From NCBI GenBank assembly GCA_937974625.1, contig CALJVJ010000026.1, positions 1-35,704 of the forward strand: a stretch of 35,704 bases of DNA, given 5' to 3'. This document shows, in pieces, positions 23,876 to 33,129 of the stretch (positions within the stretch are counted from its first letter, which is position 1; every line of letters starts with the position of its first letter). The stretch is from an uncultured Saprospiraceae bacterium. GTDB lineage: Bacteria > Bacteroidota > Bacteroidia > Chitinophagales > Saprospiraceae. The notes under the pieces are model-generated. The model saw nothing but the letters and a program-made list of their open reading frames with translations. It had not been told where the DNA came from and searched no databases. Made by a program: the position numbers and the translations under genes.

Positions 23876-25432
23876 TTAAATCCCTTTTATTAATTGTTTT
23901 ACCTCTTGTCCATAATCTGTTTTAATGTGACAATAATAGTTTCCTGCTGGAAGTTTGTGCCCTTCTAAAATTAAAGAATGTGTTCCTTCTTTAAAACGAC
24001 GGTTACTTAACACTTTTATTTCATGACCCAGTACATCAAACAAACTAATTCTAGCCCAACCTGATTTTACTGTGAACTCAATTTTTGTCTGATTTACAAA
24101 AGGATTTGGAAAAGCTTTTAGTCCAAACTGTTGCGTATCTAAAAGCTCTAAAGCTGTGGTAGTTGCACAGTTATTTAAAATGGGTAAATGCTGAAAATCA
24201 GTAAATAATAAATCCCTTACACTTTGCTCTGCCACCCCCAACCAATCTACTAAGATAGACCCATACACTGACCTGAAGTCAAATTGCATCGGCACGCCTT
24301 CTCCCTGTTGTGTGTCTGGTGAGATTTCTGGATTGTCTCCTATAATCGCTGAATTTACACAAGTCCCAAAAACCATTAGAGGTGCTGCTGTACCATGGTC
24401 CGTTCCTTGACTGTCATTGGATTTTATTTGTCTGCCAAATTCAGAATAGGTCATACCTAATACCTTATCCTCTATGCCCAATTGCTTTAAATCATCTTGA
24501 AAAGCAGTGATAGCATCCGATAATTCAGTGAGCAATAGTGGATGTCGACCATTTCGGTAATCCCCTTCAGATACTTGGTCACCATGAGTATCCCATCCGC
24601 CAATATCTACTACATAAACTTTCGTTTTTAAGCCACCTGCAATCAATTTTGCCACCACTTTAAGTTTGTTGGCAAGATTACTATTATCATTGTATTTCGA
24701 TGATAAGTTAGTTCCCTTTTCATTCGCTTTTTCAATTACCTCATTATAAGAGTTGGTTTGAATAATACTATTTACCAAAAATTCCATCTTGTCTCCAAAA
24801 CATGAGTCAGGTAAGGTCCGATTAATAGGTGTGGCTAAGGCACTCAAATTACTTGGGTCGACTAAAGCTGTACTAAAATTACCGCCAGTGCCTTCACAAG
24901 TTTCGTTTACAGAAGACCCTATTGTAATAGCAAAGGGGTCCGGATAATCCTCATTTGGATAGCCATTCGGATAGTCAGGATGTAATAAGTTAAAATAACG
25001 TCCCAGCCAACCTGTTGATAATACATCTGCTGAATCAGAAGCGGTTTGCCAAATATCTGTTGACCTAAAATGTGAACGATTGGCATCAGGATACCCTACA
25101 CTTTGAATGATATTTAATTTGCCTTCTTCATACACATTTTTTAATCCTTCCATTGCTGGATGTATTCCTGTTTTGTCTGTTAAATCAAGTATTTTATTTT
25201 CTGGTAATAGAATATTTGACCTAACTGAATTTAAGTTTTCGTATTGGTCTTTAGGTAAAATCATGTTTAAGCCATCATTCCCTCCACCCATTTGAATCAA
25301 GACCAATACTCGGTCATCTCCTTTGTCAAATAAGTTGAAAAACGGATTATTTATAGCGGATACGTTTACTTTTCCCAACATCACAGGCACTGTTGCCACT
25401 GAACTTCTTTTTATAAAGGTTCTCCTTTTCAT
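23876..25432 (-). CDS. DUF1501 protein with Tat-like signal and T9SS sorting domain
   Basis: The 518-residue protein starts with KRRTFIKRSS, a Tat-like motif with a weakly hydrophobic core. The DUF1501 domain covers about 40-420, with VLVLIQMGGGNDGLNM near the front and an AEQSVRDLLF segment at its end. Residues about 430-518 form a type A T9SS sorting domain: a FPNPFVNQTKIEF strand, then RISLFDVLGHEIK and LPAGNYYCHI. The protein should therefore cross the outer membrane and be released or anchored outside. Combining a Tat-like signal with T9SS sorting is unusual. It lies 69 bases downstream of a DUF1800 gene on the same strand, the standard partner of this branch of DUF1501. Confidence 0.9.
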   Translation of the reverse strand: MKRRTFIKRSSVATVPVMLGKVNVSAINNPFFNLFDKGDDRVLVLIQMGGGNDGLNMILPKDQYENLNSVRSNILLPENKILDLTDKTGIHPAMEGLKNVYEEGKLNIIQSVGYPDANRSHFRSTDIWQTASDSADVLSTGWLGRYFNLLHPDYPNGYPNEDYPDPFAITIGSSVNETCEGTGGNFSTALVDPSNLSALATPINRTLPDSCFGDKMEFLVNSIIQTNSYNEVIEKANEKGTNLSSKYNDNSNLANKLKVVAKLIAGGLKTKVYVVDIGGWDTHGDQVSEGDYRNGRHPLLLTELSDAITAFQDDLKQLGIEDKVLGMTYSEFGRQIKSNDSQGTDHGTAAPLMVFGTCVNSAIIGDNPEISPDTQQGEGVPMQFDFRSVYGSILVDWLGVAEQSVRDLLFTDFQHLPILNNCATTTALELLDTQQFGLKAFPNPFVNQTKIEFTVKSGWARISLFDVLGHEIKVLSNRRFKEGTHSLILEGHKLPAGNYYCHIKTDYGQEVKQLIKGI

Positions 25433-25501
25433 TATTTTTTATTTAAAAATCAGTAAACCAATTTTTATAAGGACTACTGATTGAATACTTAAGAAATTGA
25501 A

Positions 25502-27151
25502 TTATACTAAATAAAACTCTGGCATACGCAGCATGGCCTTTATCAAAGCTTGCAACTTATTCTCAATAGACCCTCTTAAAGAATCATCTCCTGCTAAAAA
25601 ATCACCATATTCTACGGTCCAATTATAGTCTTCTATTCCGGGTAAAATAATTGATTTTAAAGCGGAAAGTTGCGCTGAAGTAATGGCTTGGGAAAATAAA
25701 AGCCCTGCTAGTTCATTTATCAAGTCGTTAGGGTCTGTTGGATTATCCAAATTTGCCACAAAATCCAGTACATTGAGTTCAACTCTAAATCCATTATTAT
25801 TAAATCCATTGATAAACCGGTCCGACGCGGTTTGCCTAAGCGGAAGAGATACTGAATTTATCCAAATCTTGGTATATTGTGGCGCTTGATAAAATGCTTT
25901 CCAACCAGCAACCGTGGGATGATAAAGAAATGCCATTTCCATATTTGCCAATTGCCGATAAAAAACCAAGTAAAGCCGATATTTATGAAGTGGGTCATCG
26001 GGCATTGCTAATTGAAAGGTATTCAGTATTTTGAAGTAAAAATCGGCAGGATGATTGACCATGCAACCTCTAAAAGTTTGGGCAAAAAAATGTTCGCTTC
26101 TAATTAAGGCTTTTACCACGCTTTTGATTTCATAATTATCAGCAATCATCAATTGCGCCATTGGTTCAATTATGTTGGCTTCCACTTCACTGGTAATTTC
26201 TGCATGCAAAAACCAATTATAAATCTTTCGAGATATAAAACGAGCAACTTCCGCTTTTTGAAATATAATCGCAATTACATTTTTATACTCTTCTGCTCCC
26301 CCATCCGAAATAACTATATTATCAAATCTCGGAGACAACTGTTTAGTGCCTGTATCATGTCTATTGGATACAAAATAAGAAATATTAGCATCTTGCCCCT
26401 GGGCTAAATTTGTTCTCCATCCAGTCAATGCTCTTGCTAGTTCCGATACATCTTGTTCAGTGTAGTTAGTATAGTCGCCAGGTCCTGCGAGAGGGCCTTT
26501 ACCGATAGTAAATAACTCTAACAGTTCTCTAGAATAATTCTCATTTGGTGCATTTCTAGAGTTTTGTCGACCATTTAAAAAACCTAACATTGCTGCATCA
26601 ACAGTAATTTCTTCTACAAAAGTCTTGAAATTCCCTAGTGCATTTTTTTGCAATTTGGTATAATATTCATAAAACATCCGAGACCTAGTTGGATTTGAAA
26701 CCACAAAATGATTGTGCCAAAATAGGGTCATCTTTTCTCGAATATTTATCCGCTGACTAGAGTCTTGTATATTTTTAATAGTCCATGCCAATAATGATTG
26801 TCTTCTTTTGGCTCGTAACCCTGCTATATCATTGTCTTCAATAGAATTTATCCAGGTTTCACCATTGGGTACTTCAGGGTCATCGAAAAAATTAAAATAA
26901 ATAGGTGGTTCTGGTTGTGGTTGGTCTTCTAACAATTTTTCAACAGTTGCTGTTAAACCATCGGTGACTGCTTGCTTAATTTGTGCAGGAGTAGGGCCAA
27001 AGGTTGTTCGACGTAACAAGTGAGCTGCTTGCTCCAAAGTCCATTCTCCTTGATAAGGATTTAAGGAGCTATTGGTCGTTTGCATGGTCGGTGTCGAAGC
27101 CTTTTGTTGCGGCTGGCCGAATATTTTTGCAATGGAAGTTCTTCGATTCAT
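25502..27151 (-). CDS. DUF1800 domain protein
   Basis: The 549-residue protein matches DUF1800 along most of its length. It has the opening EQAAHLLRRTTFGPTPAQI, the central KMTLFWHNHFVVSN, the ENYSRELLELFTIG motif and the closing MLRMPEFYLV. The function of the family is not known. It is typically encoded just before a DUF1501 gene, as here. No clear signal peptide is seen, so export, if any, would depend on its partner or on a motif near RRTS at the start. The short gap to the next gene points to one transcript. Confidence 0.9.
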   Translation of the reverse strand: MNRRTSIAKIFGQPQQKASTPTMQTTNSSLNPYQGEWTLEQAAHLLRRTTFGPTPAQIKQAVTDGLTATVEKLLEDQPQPEPPIYFNFFDDPEVPNGETWINSIEDNDIAGLRAKRRQSLLAWTIKNIQDSSQRINIREKMTLFWHNHFVVSNPTRSRMFYEYYTKLQKNALGNFKTFVEEITVDAAMLGFLNGRQNSRNAPNENYSRELLELFTIGKGPLAGPGDYTNYTEQDVSELARALTGWRTNLAQGQDANISYFVSNRHDTGTKQLSPRFDNIVISDGGAEEYKNVIAIIFQKAEVARFISRKIYNWFLHAEITSEVEANIIEPMAQLMIADNYEIKSVVKALIRSEHFFAQTFRGCMVNHPADFYFKILNTFQLAMPDDPLHKYRLYLVFYRQLANMEMAFLYHPTVAGWKAFYQAPQYTKIWINSVSLPLRQTASDRFINGFNNNGFRVELNVLDFVANLDNPTDPNDLINELAGLLFSQAITSAQLSALKSIILPGIEDYNWTVEYGDFLAGDDSLRGSIENKLQALIKAMLRMPEFYLV

Positions 27152-27891
27152 TTAAAATGATTTAACTCGTTAATTATAGTTCTTTATATGAATATATAAT
27201 AGCTTAATAAAAGGAAAGATAGTTTTATAGTTTTATGTAAATTAGCTGTCAATTAAATCGTTTGGTTATTTATTCTACTTTACTAAAAGCGTTTTTTATG
27301 CCAAAATTATTCTTAAGACTATGAATATTAGAAATGGTTTAATGCTAATTGGGCTTATTGCAAAATAGGTTGCTTTTTAAGTGGTAAAAGTTTTCACGGA
27401 TATGTTTATTTGATTTATTTAAAGGCAGACCACTCCCCTATTTTCGACTAACCACTCTAAAAAATTAATAAGCCAATTTTTGACAAAAGAATGAAAATAC
27501 CCAATTAAATTTTTTAAATTTTAAAGATGTAAGTAATATTGACCAACATTAAAGTAGATATTGGTAATAAGCGCATTGATTTTTTCAAAACAAACGGTAC
27601 AAAAGGAGTTGAACATACCATTTGTTGCTAATACACTACAACAGAGTTAACGCATAATATATATTTGAATTCCCGTCCTAAAGAAATTATTATTCCAATC
27701 ACGGAATAACTAAAAAAATCTAAACGCCAGTCTGATTTTAACTTTTTTCAAATTGTATAGATTATTGGATTTGAGTCTTACTTATTCTATATCCTTTTAT
27801 TTCTATAAATTTTGAACTAGAACCGATTTTTTTATCAAAGAAATGCTCTAGGTAAAAGTGTAAACTTTTGACCCTTTGAAACTCCGACGTA
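27152..27891. other. 740-base intergenic region without a supported gene
   Basis: This AT-rich spacer separates two divergent genes and should hold both promoters. A 7-base stem (TTATTCC at 27690-27696, GGAATAA at 27703-27709) is the only clear structure. An open stretch near 27540-27635 translates to about 30 residues including KVDIGNKRIDFFKTNG, which faintly resembles the start of IS110-type transposases. The evidence is too short to call a remnant. Confidence 0.4.
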
Positions 27892-30800
27892 ATGACCAAA
27901 GGTTTTTTCCATTGCAGGGCATTTTTTCAAATATTTGTTACTATGCTGAAATTACCAATTACCGATTTTACACAAAAAACATGCTTTCCCTTAATTTTCT
28001 TACTATTCTCCTTTTTTTCGCATAACCTAATGGCAGAAGGCACCAAGTCCATTGCTCCATCTTCAGCTGATGAAGTAGCATTATTTATTGGTGCTGGAAA
28101 TACTGGTTTTGGTGGCGGAGATTATGGTATGTTCGCTTGGAAAGATTCCCCTTCCAAGTTCTATTTTAACATTCAAAATTCATGTGAAAAGGCTTATTTT
28201 GGCTTTAGTGTTCCCAAAACAAGCCGTTCCTTTTCAGCGAATTCTACCATTACTAAAGACCTTATATTTAGAATAATTGCGCCTGATGGTACTCCGTTGA
28301 ATGACTTATTGTGTTTTGGAAATACCACTATTAATGGAGAAGTTTGGCAAATTCTTAACACGTCTACCGCAAATATTACTAATCGCACACAAGCAGATAA
28401 TGGCCCGAGTCAATTAGGAAATACTGGTGGTTATAATGCTTTTGAATTAGATTTATCCGCTTGCGGAATTTCTCAAACTGGTAATTACTCCATTGAATTT
28501 TATACCACTGATTTGCCTTACGACCCCAATACTCCTGCTTCTGGTTTTTATATACCTTTATTTGATGTAACTGTGGCGGATTGTACCAATAATGATATTA
28601 TTGGTAGGGTATGGTCAAACAACTGGGGCTTTGGCATCAAAAATGATGGAGATGGTCCTTTTGACCGTGCGTTTAATGGCTCTTTCTACGTTTGCTCTGA
28701 AGAAGGCTTTATTACGCGACTTGATTTTAATACAGGAGTTAATACTCGTTTGGAAGCAGGGAAAAATAATGACCAACGTTCTGGTTTTAGAGCTGGGTCT
28801 TTTAATGTTTCTTTTAATAAAACTGGACCTGCGAATAGTGGAGATATTTTGGCAGATAGACAATCTGTTGGTAATCTTAATTCCCCTAACCCTACGCTAC
28901 CTGTTTTTCTTAGTTTACCCGATGAAGCTATTTGTCCTGAACCTGAAATTGGAAGTTTTCAAGCTGCGGCTAAATTTATAACTGGTTGTCCAAGTAATCG
29001 ATGTATCAATATTGAGGCAAGTGCTGTTGGGCAATTTGAAATTTTAATTGAAGGCCCCGGAGGAAATGGTATTTTTGATGAACCTACGGATAGAATTATT
29101 GCCTATTTGATAACAGAGGCAGATAAAACCGCAACTCCTCAAAATATAGATTTTGAGTATGAAGTTTGTGTGCCTTGGGATGGAAAAGATGGAGCAGGTA
29201 ATTTTTTATTTAGTACAGATATTACCGTTAAAGGTTCTTTCTCGCAAGGTATTTATCATTTCCCTGTTTATGATGCAGAATTTAATGATGATGGCTTTAA
29301 GGTAGAAACCGTTCGACCAGCTTTAGGACTACAATCTATTTTTTATGATGACCGATTGATTTCAGAAGCTAGTAATACTACAGAACCAAAGGATGGTCAA
29401 AGTGGTTGTCTTGCTCCTTGCCACAAATGGACTGGTGAGTGGGAAGATTATGCCAATAAAGATGATGTTTATGGGAATTTTAATACAATTAATTCCTGGT
29501 GGTTTGCTAATACCAGTGCAGAAGATTTAACTTCTAGTGTGGTGAGAACTGCTCCAATAAGTATCACTTGCCCACCAGATGTTAAAGATTGTCCAAATGG
29601 TGCGACAGATACTGCTCAAACAGGTGTAGCTATTGTGGAGGTTAATTCTATTTGTCCTGTTAGCTTAGATTATGAAGATATAATCCTTGAGGAAAATACT
29701 TGTCTAGGTACTAAAATTATTCAAAGAAAATGGAAGGCCTTTTTTGATTCCATGCCTGATAGTATAGTTTCCTGTATTCAAACGATTACTTTAAGTGCTC
29801 CTGAATTTATCAATTGCCCAAACGATACGGTTTTGACTTGCAATCCTAGTGGGGGAAATACCTACTTTTCTTGGCAACCTCCATCATTTGATGGTAGTTG
29901 TGGTAGTTGCCCTGAAGAGGAGGAAATTACAGGTTTTATGTATTTGGGTGAAAGAGGAGGACATCGTTACTACTGTTCAATGGATAAAGCAGTTTGGGCA
30001 GATGCTAAGGCAGGGGCAGCAAATATTGGCGGGTATTTAGCCGTCATCAATGACCGAAAAGAAAATGAATATTTAGCTAATTTTTTAGTTAATCAAAATG
30101 CTTATATTGGATTAACAGATGAGGGCGATGAAGGAAACTTCAAATGGTTAAACAATGACCCATTGGAATATACCAATTGGGCGGGTAATCAACCAAACAA
30201 CAATAATGGTAATGAACATTATGGTCAATTATTTTACAACGGTAGATGGAGTGATATTGCAGGGACGGACTCTTTAGAATATATTGTTGAGGTTCTTTGT
30301 GAGGATATTCAACAAATTGAAGGCCCTTTAAATGGAGAATCTTTCCCCATTGGAACGACCACCGTAACTTATCAAAATGGACCTGATTGTGGTGGTAATA
30401 CTTGCAGTTTCACTGTAACCGTAGAACCAAATTTAATTTTAGATTGTACAGAAGACATCATTGTTAATTGTGAAGATGGGCAAAATGGTGCTAAGGTGAC
30501 TTGGGAACCGCCTACTGCTAGCAGTTGTTGCGATAATTGCCCAGCAGCAGGCCAAGAGATAGAAGGGTTTGTTTATATGGGAAGATATAAGGGACATCAA
30601 TATTATTGTTCTAAAGAGAAGGCTACCTGGCCAACAGCTAAATTAATTGCCGAAAATAATGGTGGTTACTTAGCAGTTATCAACGATGCCGCAGAAAGTA
30701 ATATGCTAGGGGCTTTTTTAGCGAATCAAAATGCTTTTATAGGATTGCACGATACCAACAACGAAGGTAAATATGAATGGGTAAATGGCGACCCTTTTGA

Positions 30801-31872
30801 TTTTACCAATTGGTATCCTGGACAACCAAACAATAGAAATAATAACCAAGATTATGTGCAATTATTACCGGATGGCCGGTGGGATTATTATTATACAGAT
30901 AAACCTTTAGAGTTCATTATGGAGTTGCCCTGTCTGGATATTCAACAAACGGCAGGCCTTGCTAATGGTAGCATTTTTTCTGCTGGGACAACAACCGTTA
31001 GTTACACAGTAGAAGATGATTGTGGTCAAAAAGAAAGTTGCTCTTTTGATGTAACCGTTAATCCTTGTACAGCTAATGCTACACCTAAAGAATATTGTGA
31101 AGTGAAAGGTGAAAATACTTATTTTTTCTGGATTCGACATGTGGTTTTAGGAGCGATTAATAACGCTACAGGCAGTGATGGCGGATATGGTGATTATACT
31201 AATTTAAAAACGACTATTCAACCAGGGACAGAACAAACATTAGTGCTTTCCCCTGGATATGCAAGAAATCGCTATTGGGTTTATTGGACCGTTTGGATTG
31301 ACTTCAATAATGATGGGGATTTTGAAGATGCTGGCGAAGAATTATTAACGCACAAAGACTATAGAATTATTAAAGCAAAGATTGATATACCTCATAATGC
31401 AGTTCCTGGAAAAACTAGAATGCGAGTTGCGCTGAAATATGGTAGAAAAGCTGGTAGTTGCGAAACCTTTAGATATGGTGAAGTAGAAGATTATTCTATT
31501 AATATTTCATCTGCTAGTCTTGTAAATTCTGCCGCCAGACATAACAGCCTTAGACCTGCCAGAATTGAAGTATTAGAAACGAATGTTGCTCCTCCTACAT
31601 CTGAGTTATCTACAATTGATAACCCTGAAATGAAGGTTTTTCCAAATCCAATTTTCAAAGATTTAAATGTTCAATTGTCGAATTTCCATGAGAAAGAAGG
31701 CAGTCTGAAAATCTACAATCAATTGGGGCAGACCATTCACCAACAAGCTATCTCAGAAGAAACGAACCAAAATTTGGTCCTTGACCTTAGACATATTTCA
31801 GCTGGCTTGTATTTTATAAGCATTGAATCTAATGGACAAGAACCAATTGTTCAGAAATTTTATAAAGAATAA
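27892..31872 (+). CDS. secreted multidomain protein with two C-type-lectin-like domains and T9SS sorting domain
   Basis: The 1326-residue protein begins with a Sec-type signal. The second Met at residue 18 (27943) gives a more typical signal peptide and may be the true start. The first 640 residues are beta-rich repeats with no recognised family. Two C-type-lectin-like domains follow at about 680-804 and 887-1013, each with an IGL segment, a WxNxxP-like NWAGNQPN or NWYPGQPN motif and terminal cysteines. Each is followed by a short HYR-like beta domain. A GEVED domain lies near 1120-1205 (WVYWTVWIDFNNDGDFEDAG). A type A T9SS sorting domain ends the chain (KVFPNPIFKDLNVQL). It is likely a surface or released adhesin that binds glycans. 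The following hairpin at 31911 looks like its terminator. Confidence 0.85.
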   Translation: MTKGFFHCRAFFQIFVTMLKLPITDFTQKTCFPLIFLLFSFFSHNLMAEGTKSIAPSSADEVALFIGAGNTGFGGGDYGMFAWKDSPSKFYFNIQNSCEKAYFGFSVPKTSRSFSANSTITKDLIFRIIAPDGTPLNDLLCFGNTTINGEVWQILNTSTANITNRTQADNGPSQLGNTGGYNAFELDLSACGISQTGNYSIEFYTTDLPYDPNTPASGFYIPLFDVTVADCTNNDIIGRVWSNNWGFGIKNDGDGPFDRAFNGSFYVCSEEGFITRLDFNTGVNTRLEAGKNNDQRSGFRAGSFNVSFNKTGPANSGDILADRQSVGNLNSPNPTLPVFLSLPDEAICPEPEIGSFQAAAKFITGCPSNRCINIEASAVGQFEILIEGPGGNGIFDEPTDRIIAYLITEADKTATPQNIDFEYEVCVPWDGKDGAGNFLFSTDITVKGSFSQGIYHFPVYDAEFNDDGFKVETVRPALGLQSIFYDDRLISEASNTTEPKDGQSGCLAPCHKWTGEWEDYANKDDVYGNFNTINSWWFANTSAEDLTSSVVRTAPISITCPPDVKDCPNGATDTAQTGVAIVEVNSICPVSLDYEDIILEENTCLGTKIIQRKWKAFFDSMPDSIVSCIQTITLSAPEFINCPNDTVLTCNPSGGNTYFSWQPPSFDGSCGSCPEEEEITGFMYLGERGGHRYYCSMDKAVWADAKAGAANIGGYLAVINDRKENEYLANFLVNQNAYIGLTDEGDEGNFKWLNNDPLEYTNWAGNQPNNNNGNEHYGQLFYNGRWSDIAGTDSLEYIVEVLCEDIQQIEGPLNGESFPIGTTTVTYQNGPDCGGNTCSFTVTVEPNLILDCTEDIIVNCEDGQNGAKVTWEPPTASSCCDNCPAAGQEIEGFVYMGRYKGHQYYCSKEKATWPTAKLIAENNGGYLAVINDAAESNMLGAFLANQNAFIGLHDTNNEGKYEWVNGDPFDFTNWYPGQPNNRNNNQDYVQLLPDGRWDYYYTDKPLEFIMELPCLDIQQTAGLANGSIFSAGTTTVSYTVEDDCGQKESCSFDVTVNPCTANATPKEYCEVKGENTYFFWIRHVVLGAINNATGSDGGYGDYTNLKTTIQPGTEQTLVLSPGYARNRYWVYWTVWIDFNNDGDFEDAGEELLTHKDYRIIKAKIDIPHNAVPGKTRMRVALKYGRKAGSCETFRYGEVEDYSINISSASLVNSAARHNSLRPARIEVLETNVAPPTSELSTIDNPEMKVFPNPIFKDLNVQLSNFHEKEGSLKIYNQLGQTIHQQAISEETNQNLVLDLRHISAGLYFISIESNGQEPIVQKFYKE

Positions 31873-31910
31873 TCCCTAAATGATTTCTTTGAAAAAATAG
31901 GTAAGGAGGA

Positions 31911-31955
31911 GGTGTGTAAAAAGGCTCAATTTAAAATTGACCCTTTTTACACACC
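31911..31955. terminator. bidirectional hairpin terminator
   Basis: Arms of 22 bases with one mismatch, beginning GGTGTGTAAAAAGG and closing with CCTTTTTACACACC, surround a single central A. The stem carries its own A-run and T-run on opposite sides. It lies between the end of the plus-strand gene at 31872 and the end of the minus-strand gene at 31969, so it can serve both convergent genes. Confidence 0.75.
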
Positions 31956-31968
31956 CTTCATTTTTATA

Positions 31969-32421
31969 TTATACGCCAAATTGTCTAAGATGGTGGTCAA
32001 TATGTTTATAAGCCAATCGACTAATTTGTTCACTTTCCATTTTTCCAAAAAAGGGATGAACAAAGTCCTTATAATCCGTTGCTTTTTTAGTAGGATATTT
32101 TACTAAAACTTCTAACCACTCTTTTTTTTGTTGCTCTACATCTCCATTTCCAGTAAATTTTAGTGCTGGATGGGTAGGACTATTTCTTGCTAAGGGTGCT
32201 TCATCTTTAATGCTAGACTTTAGTGCCATCTTGCCAAATATCCTTCCTATAAACCTTCTTTTATAGGTGGCTTCTCTAAGCATTAACTTTTCATTTTCTG
32301 TACAATGTTTCAACATTTGATAAACGTTCATTTTACCCCATTGAGGTGTTGAATTCATCGTAATCTGTTCAATTCTATCCGCTAGTTCATTAATTGTCTG
32401 TGCTTTAAATATGTTTTTCAT
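31969..32421 (-). CDS. DUF1569 family protein (DinB-like fold)
   Basis: The 150-residue cytoplasmic protein matches the DUF1569 family. It has an N-terminal helix with ELADRIEQIT, the MLKHCTEN segment, and the C-terminal FVHPFFGKMESEQ followed by AYKHIDHHLRQFGV. The histidines at His68-type and C-terminal HxxxHH positions suggest the metal-binding four-helix arrangement of DinB-like proteins. The role in the cell is unknown. It is transcribed toward the terminator hairpin and away from the MarR gene. Confidence 0.8.
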   Translation of the reverse strand: MKNIFKAQTINELADRIEQITMNSTPQWGKMNVYQMLKHCTENEKLMLREATYKRRFIGRIFGKMALKSSIKDEAPLARNSPTHPALKFTGNGDVEQQKKEWLEVLVKYPTKKATDYKDFVHPFFGKMESEQISRLAYKHIDHHLRQFGV

Positions 32422-32578
32422 GTTATTAGTTTTTTAATTTAAAAATTGAATTTCACGGTAATAACGAAACTGCTTATTGAGGAGGGGACAATAAAGTTTT
32501 TTATTTTTTGGAGATTATAAAAATTGGCTAAAATGCTAGGATAAATTGTTAGAAGTAAAAATGGTGAAAACAAAAATA

Positions 32579-32596
32579 TACTTGCATATACAATCA
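32579..32596. promoter_or_regulatory. putative MarR operator, site 1 (imperfect)
   Basis: TACTTGCATATACAATCA matches the perfect palindrome at 33098-33115 at 15 of 18 bases. It lies 34 bases before the MarR start codon, where binding could autorepress the gene. Confidence 0.6.
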
Positions 32597-32630
32597 TTTT
32601 GTTTTATCTTTACTTTATAAAATAGATTTA

Positions 32631-33083
32631 ATGGATACACCTAATTTTGATAATATAGACCCTAGAGTTTGCGTAAATGCAAAATTGAGAAAGCTTCATC
32701 GCTTGCTTAATACTGCTTATCAGAATAAAATCAATCCTTTTGGTTTAAGAGGAAGTATGCTGTCTATTTTATTTATCATTGGTAAAAGGAAAGGAGTAAA
32801 TCAAAAAACCATTGCAGATGCTTTAGTTTTAGACCAATCTACCATGAGTAGAGACCTAAAAAAGTTAATTCAAAAAGGTTGGGTGGTAAAATCAACAGGA
32901 GCAGATTCTAGATATTCTCAATTGGCTTTAACAAAGGATGGCTATGCCCTATTAGAAGAGGTTACGCCAGTTTGGGAAGCTTTACAAGAAAAAATAACAG
33001 GCATTTTAGGAGCTTTTAATGTCCAGCAAATTGACCAAATTACACAAGCTATCACAGCTAATCTACCTGAACTTAAAAAATAA
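32631..33083 (+). CDS. MarR family transcriptional regulator
   Basis: The 150-residue protein has the MarR winged helix-turn-helix. Recognition-helix features include QKTIADALVLDQSTMSRDLKKL, and the wing follows with SRYSQLALTKDGYALL. Residues 1-45 and 115-150 are the dimerisation helices. MarR proteins bind palindromes as dimers and release DNA on binding small aromatic compounds or on oxidation. An imperfect and a perfect copy of the same palindrome lie before this gene and in the 46-base gap to the next gene. It probably controls itself and the membrane protein gene downstream. The ligand is unknown. Confidence 0.92.
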   Translation: MDTPNFDNIDPRVCVNAKLRKLHRLLNTAYQNKINPFGLRGSMLSILFIIGKRKGVNQKTIADALVLDQSTMSRDLKKLIQKGWVVKSTGADSRYSQLALTKDGYALLEEVTPVWEALQEKITGILGAFNVQQIDQITQAITANLPELKK

Positions 33084-33097
33084 TTTTTTTCACCATA

Positions 33098-33115
33098 TAC
33101 TTGTATATACAAGTA
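33098..33115. promoter_or_regulatory. putative MarR operator, site 2 (perfect)
   Basis: TACTTGTATATACAAGTA is a perfect 18-base palindrome in the gap between the MarR gene and the membrane protein gene, ending 14 bases before that start codon. Its size and AT-rich centre fit MarR binding sites. A related site lies before the MarR gene. Confidence 0.7.
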
Positions 33116-33129
33116 ATAAAACTATATTT

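Noticed and set aside
27540-27635. Possible IS110-like transposase remnant (KVDIGNKRIDFFKTNG)
   Set aside because: Only about 30 residues are open, no further catalytic motifs or insertion ends were found, and the resemblance may be chance.
28592-28981. Open frame of 129 codons on the plus strand inside the lectin-domain gene
   Set aside because: It is a shifted frame within the 1326-residue coding region and has no independent start context or family match.
33019-33129. Upstream start for the membrane protein gene
   Set aside because: It would overlap the MarR coding region and translate the operator palindrome. The start at 33130 gives a more typical membrane protein N-terminus.
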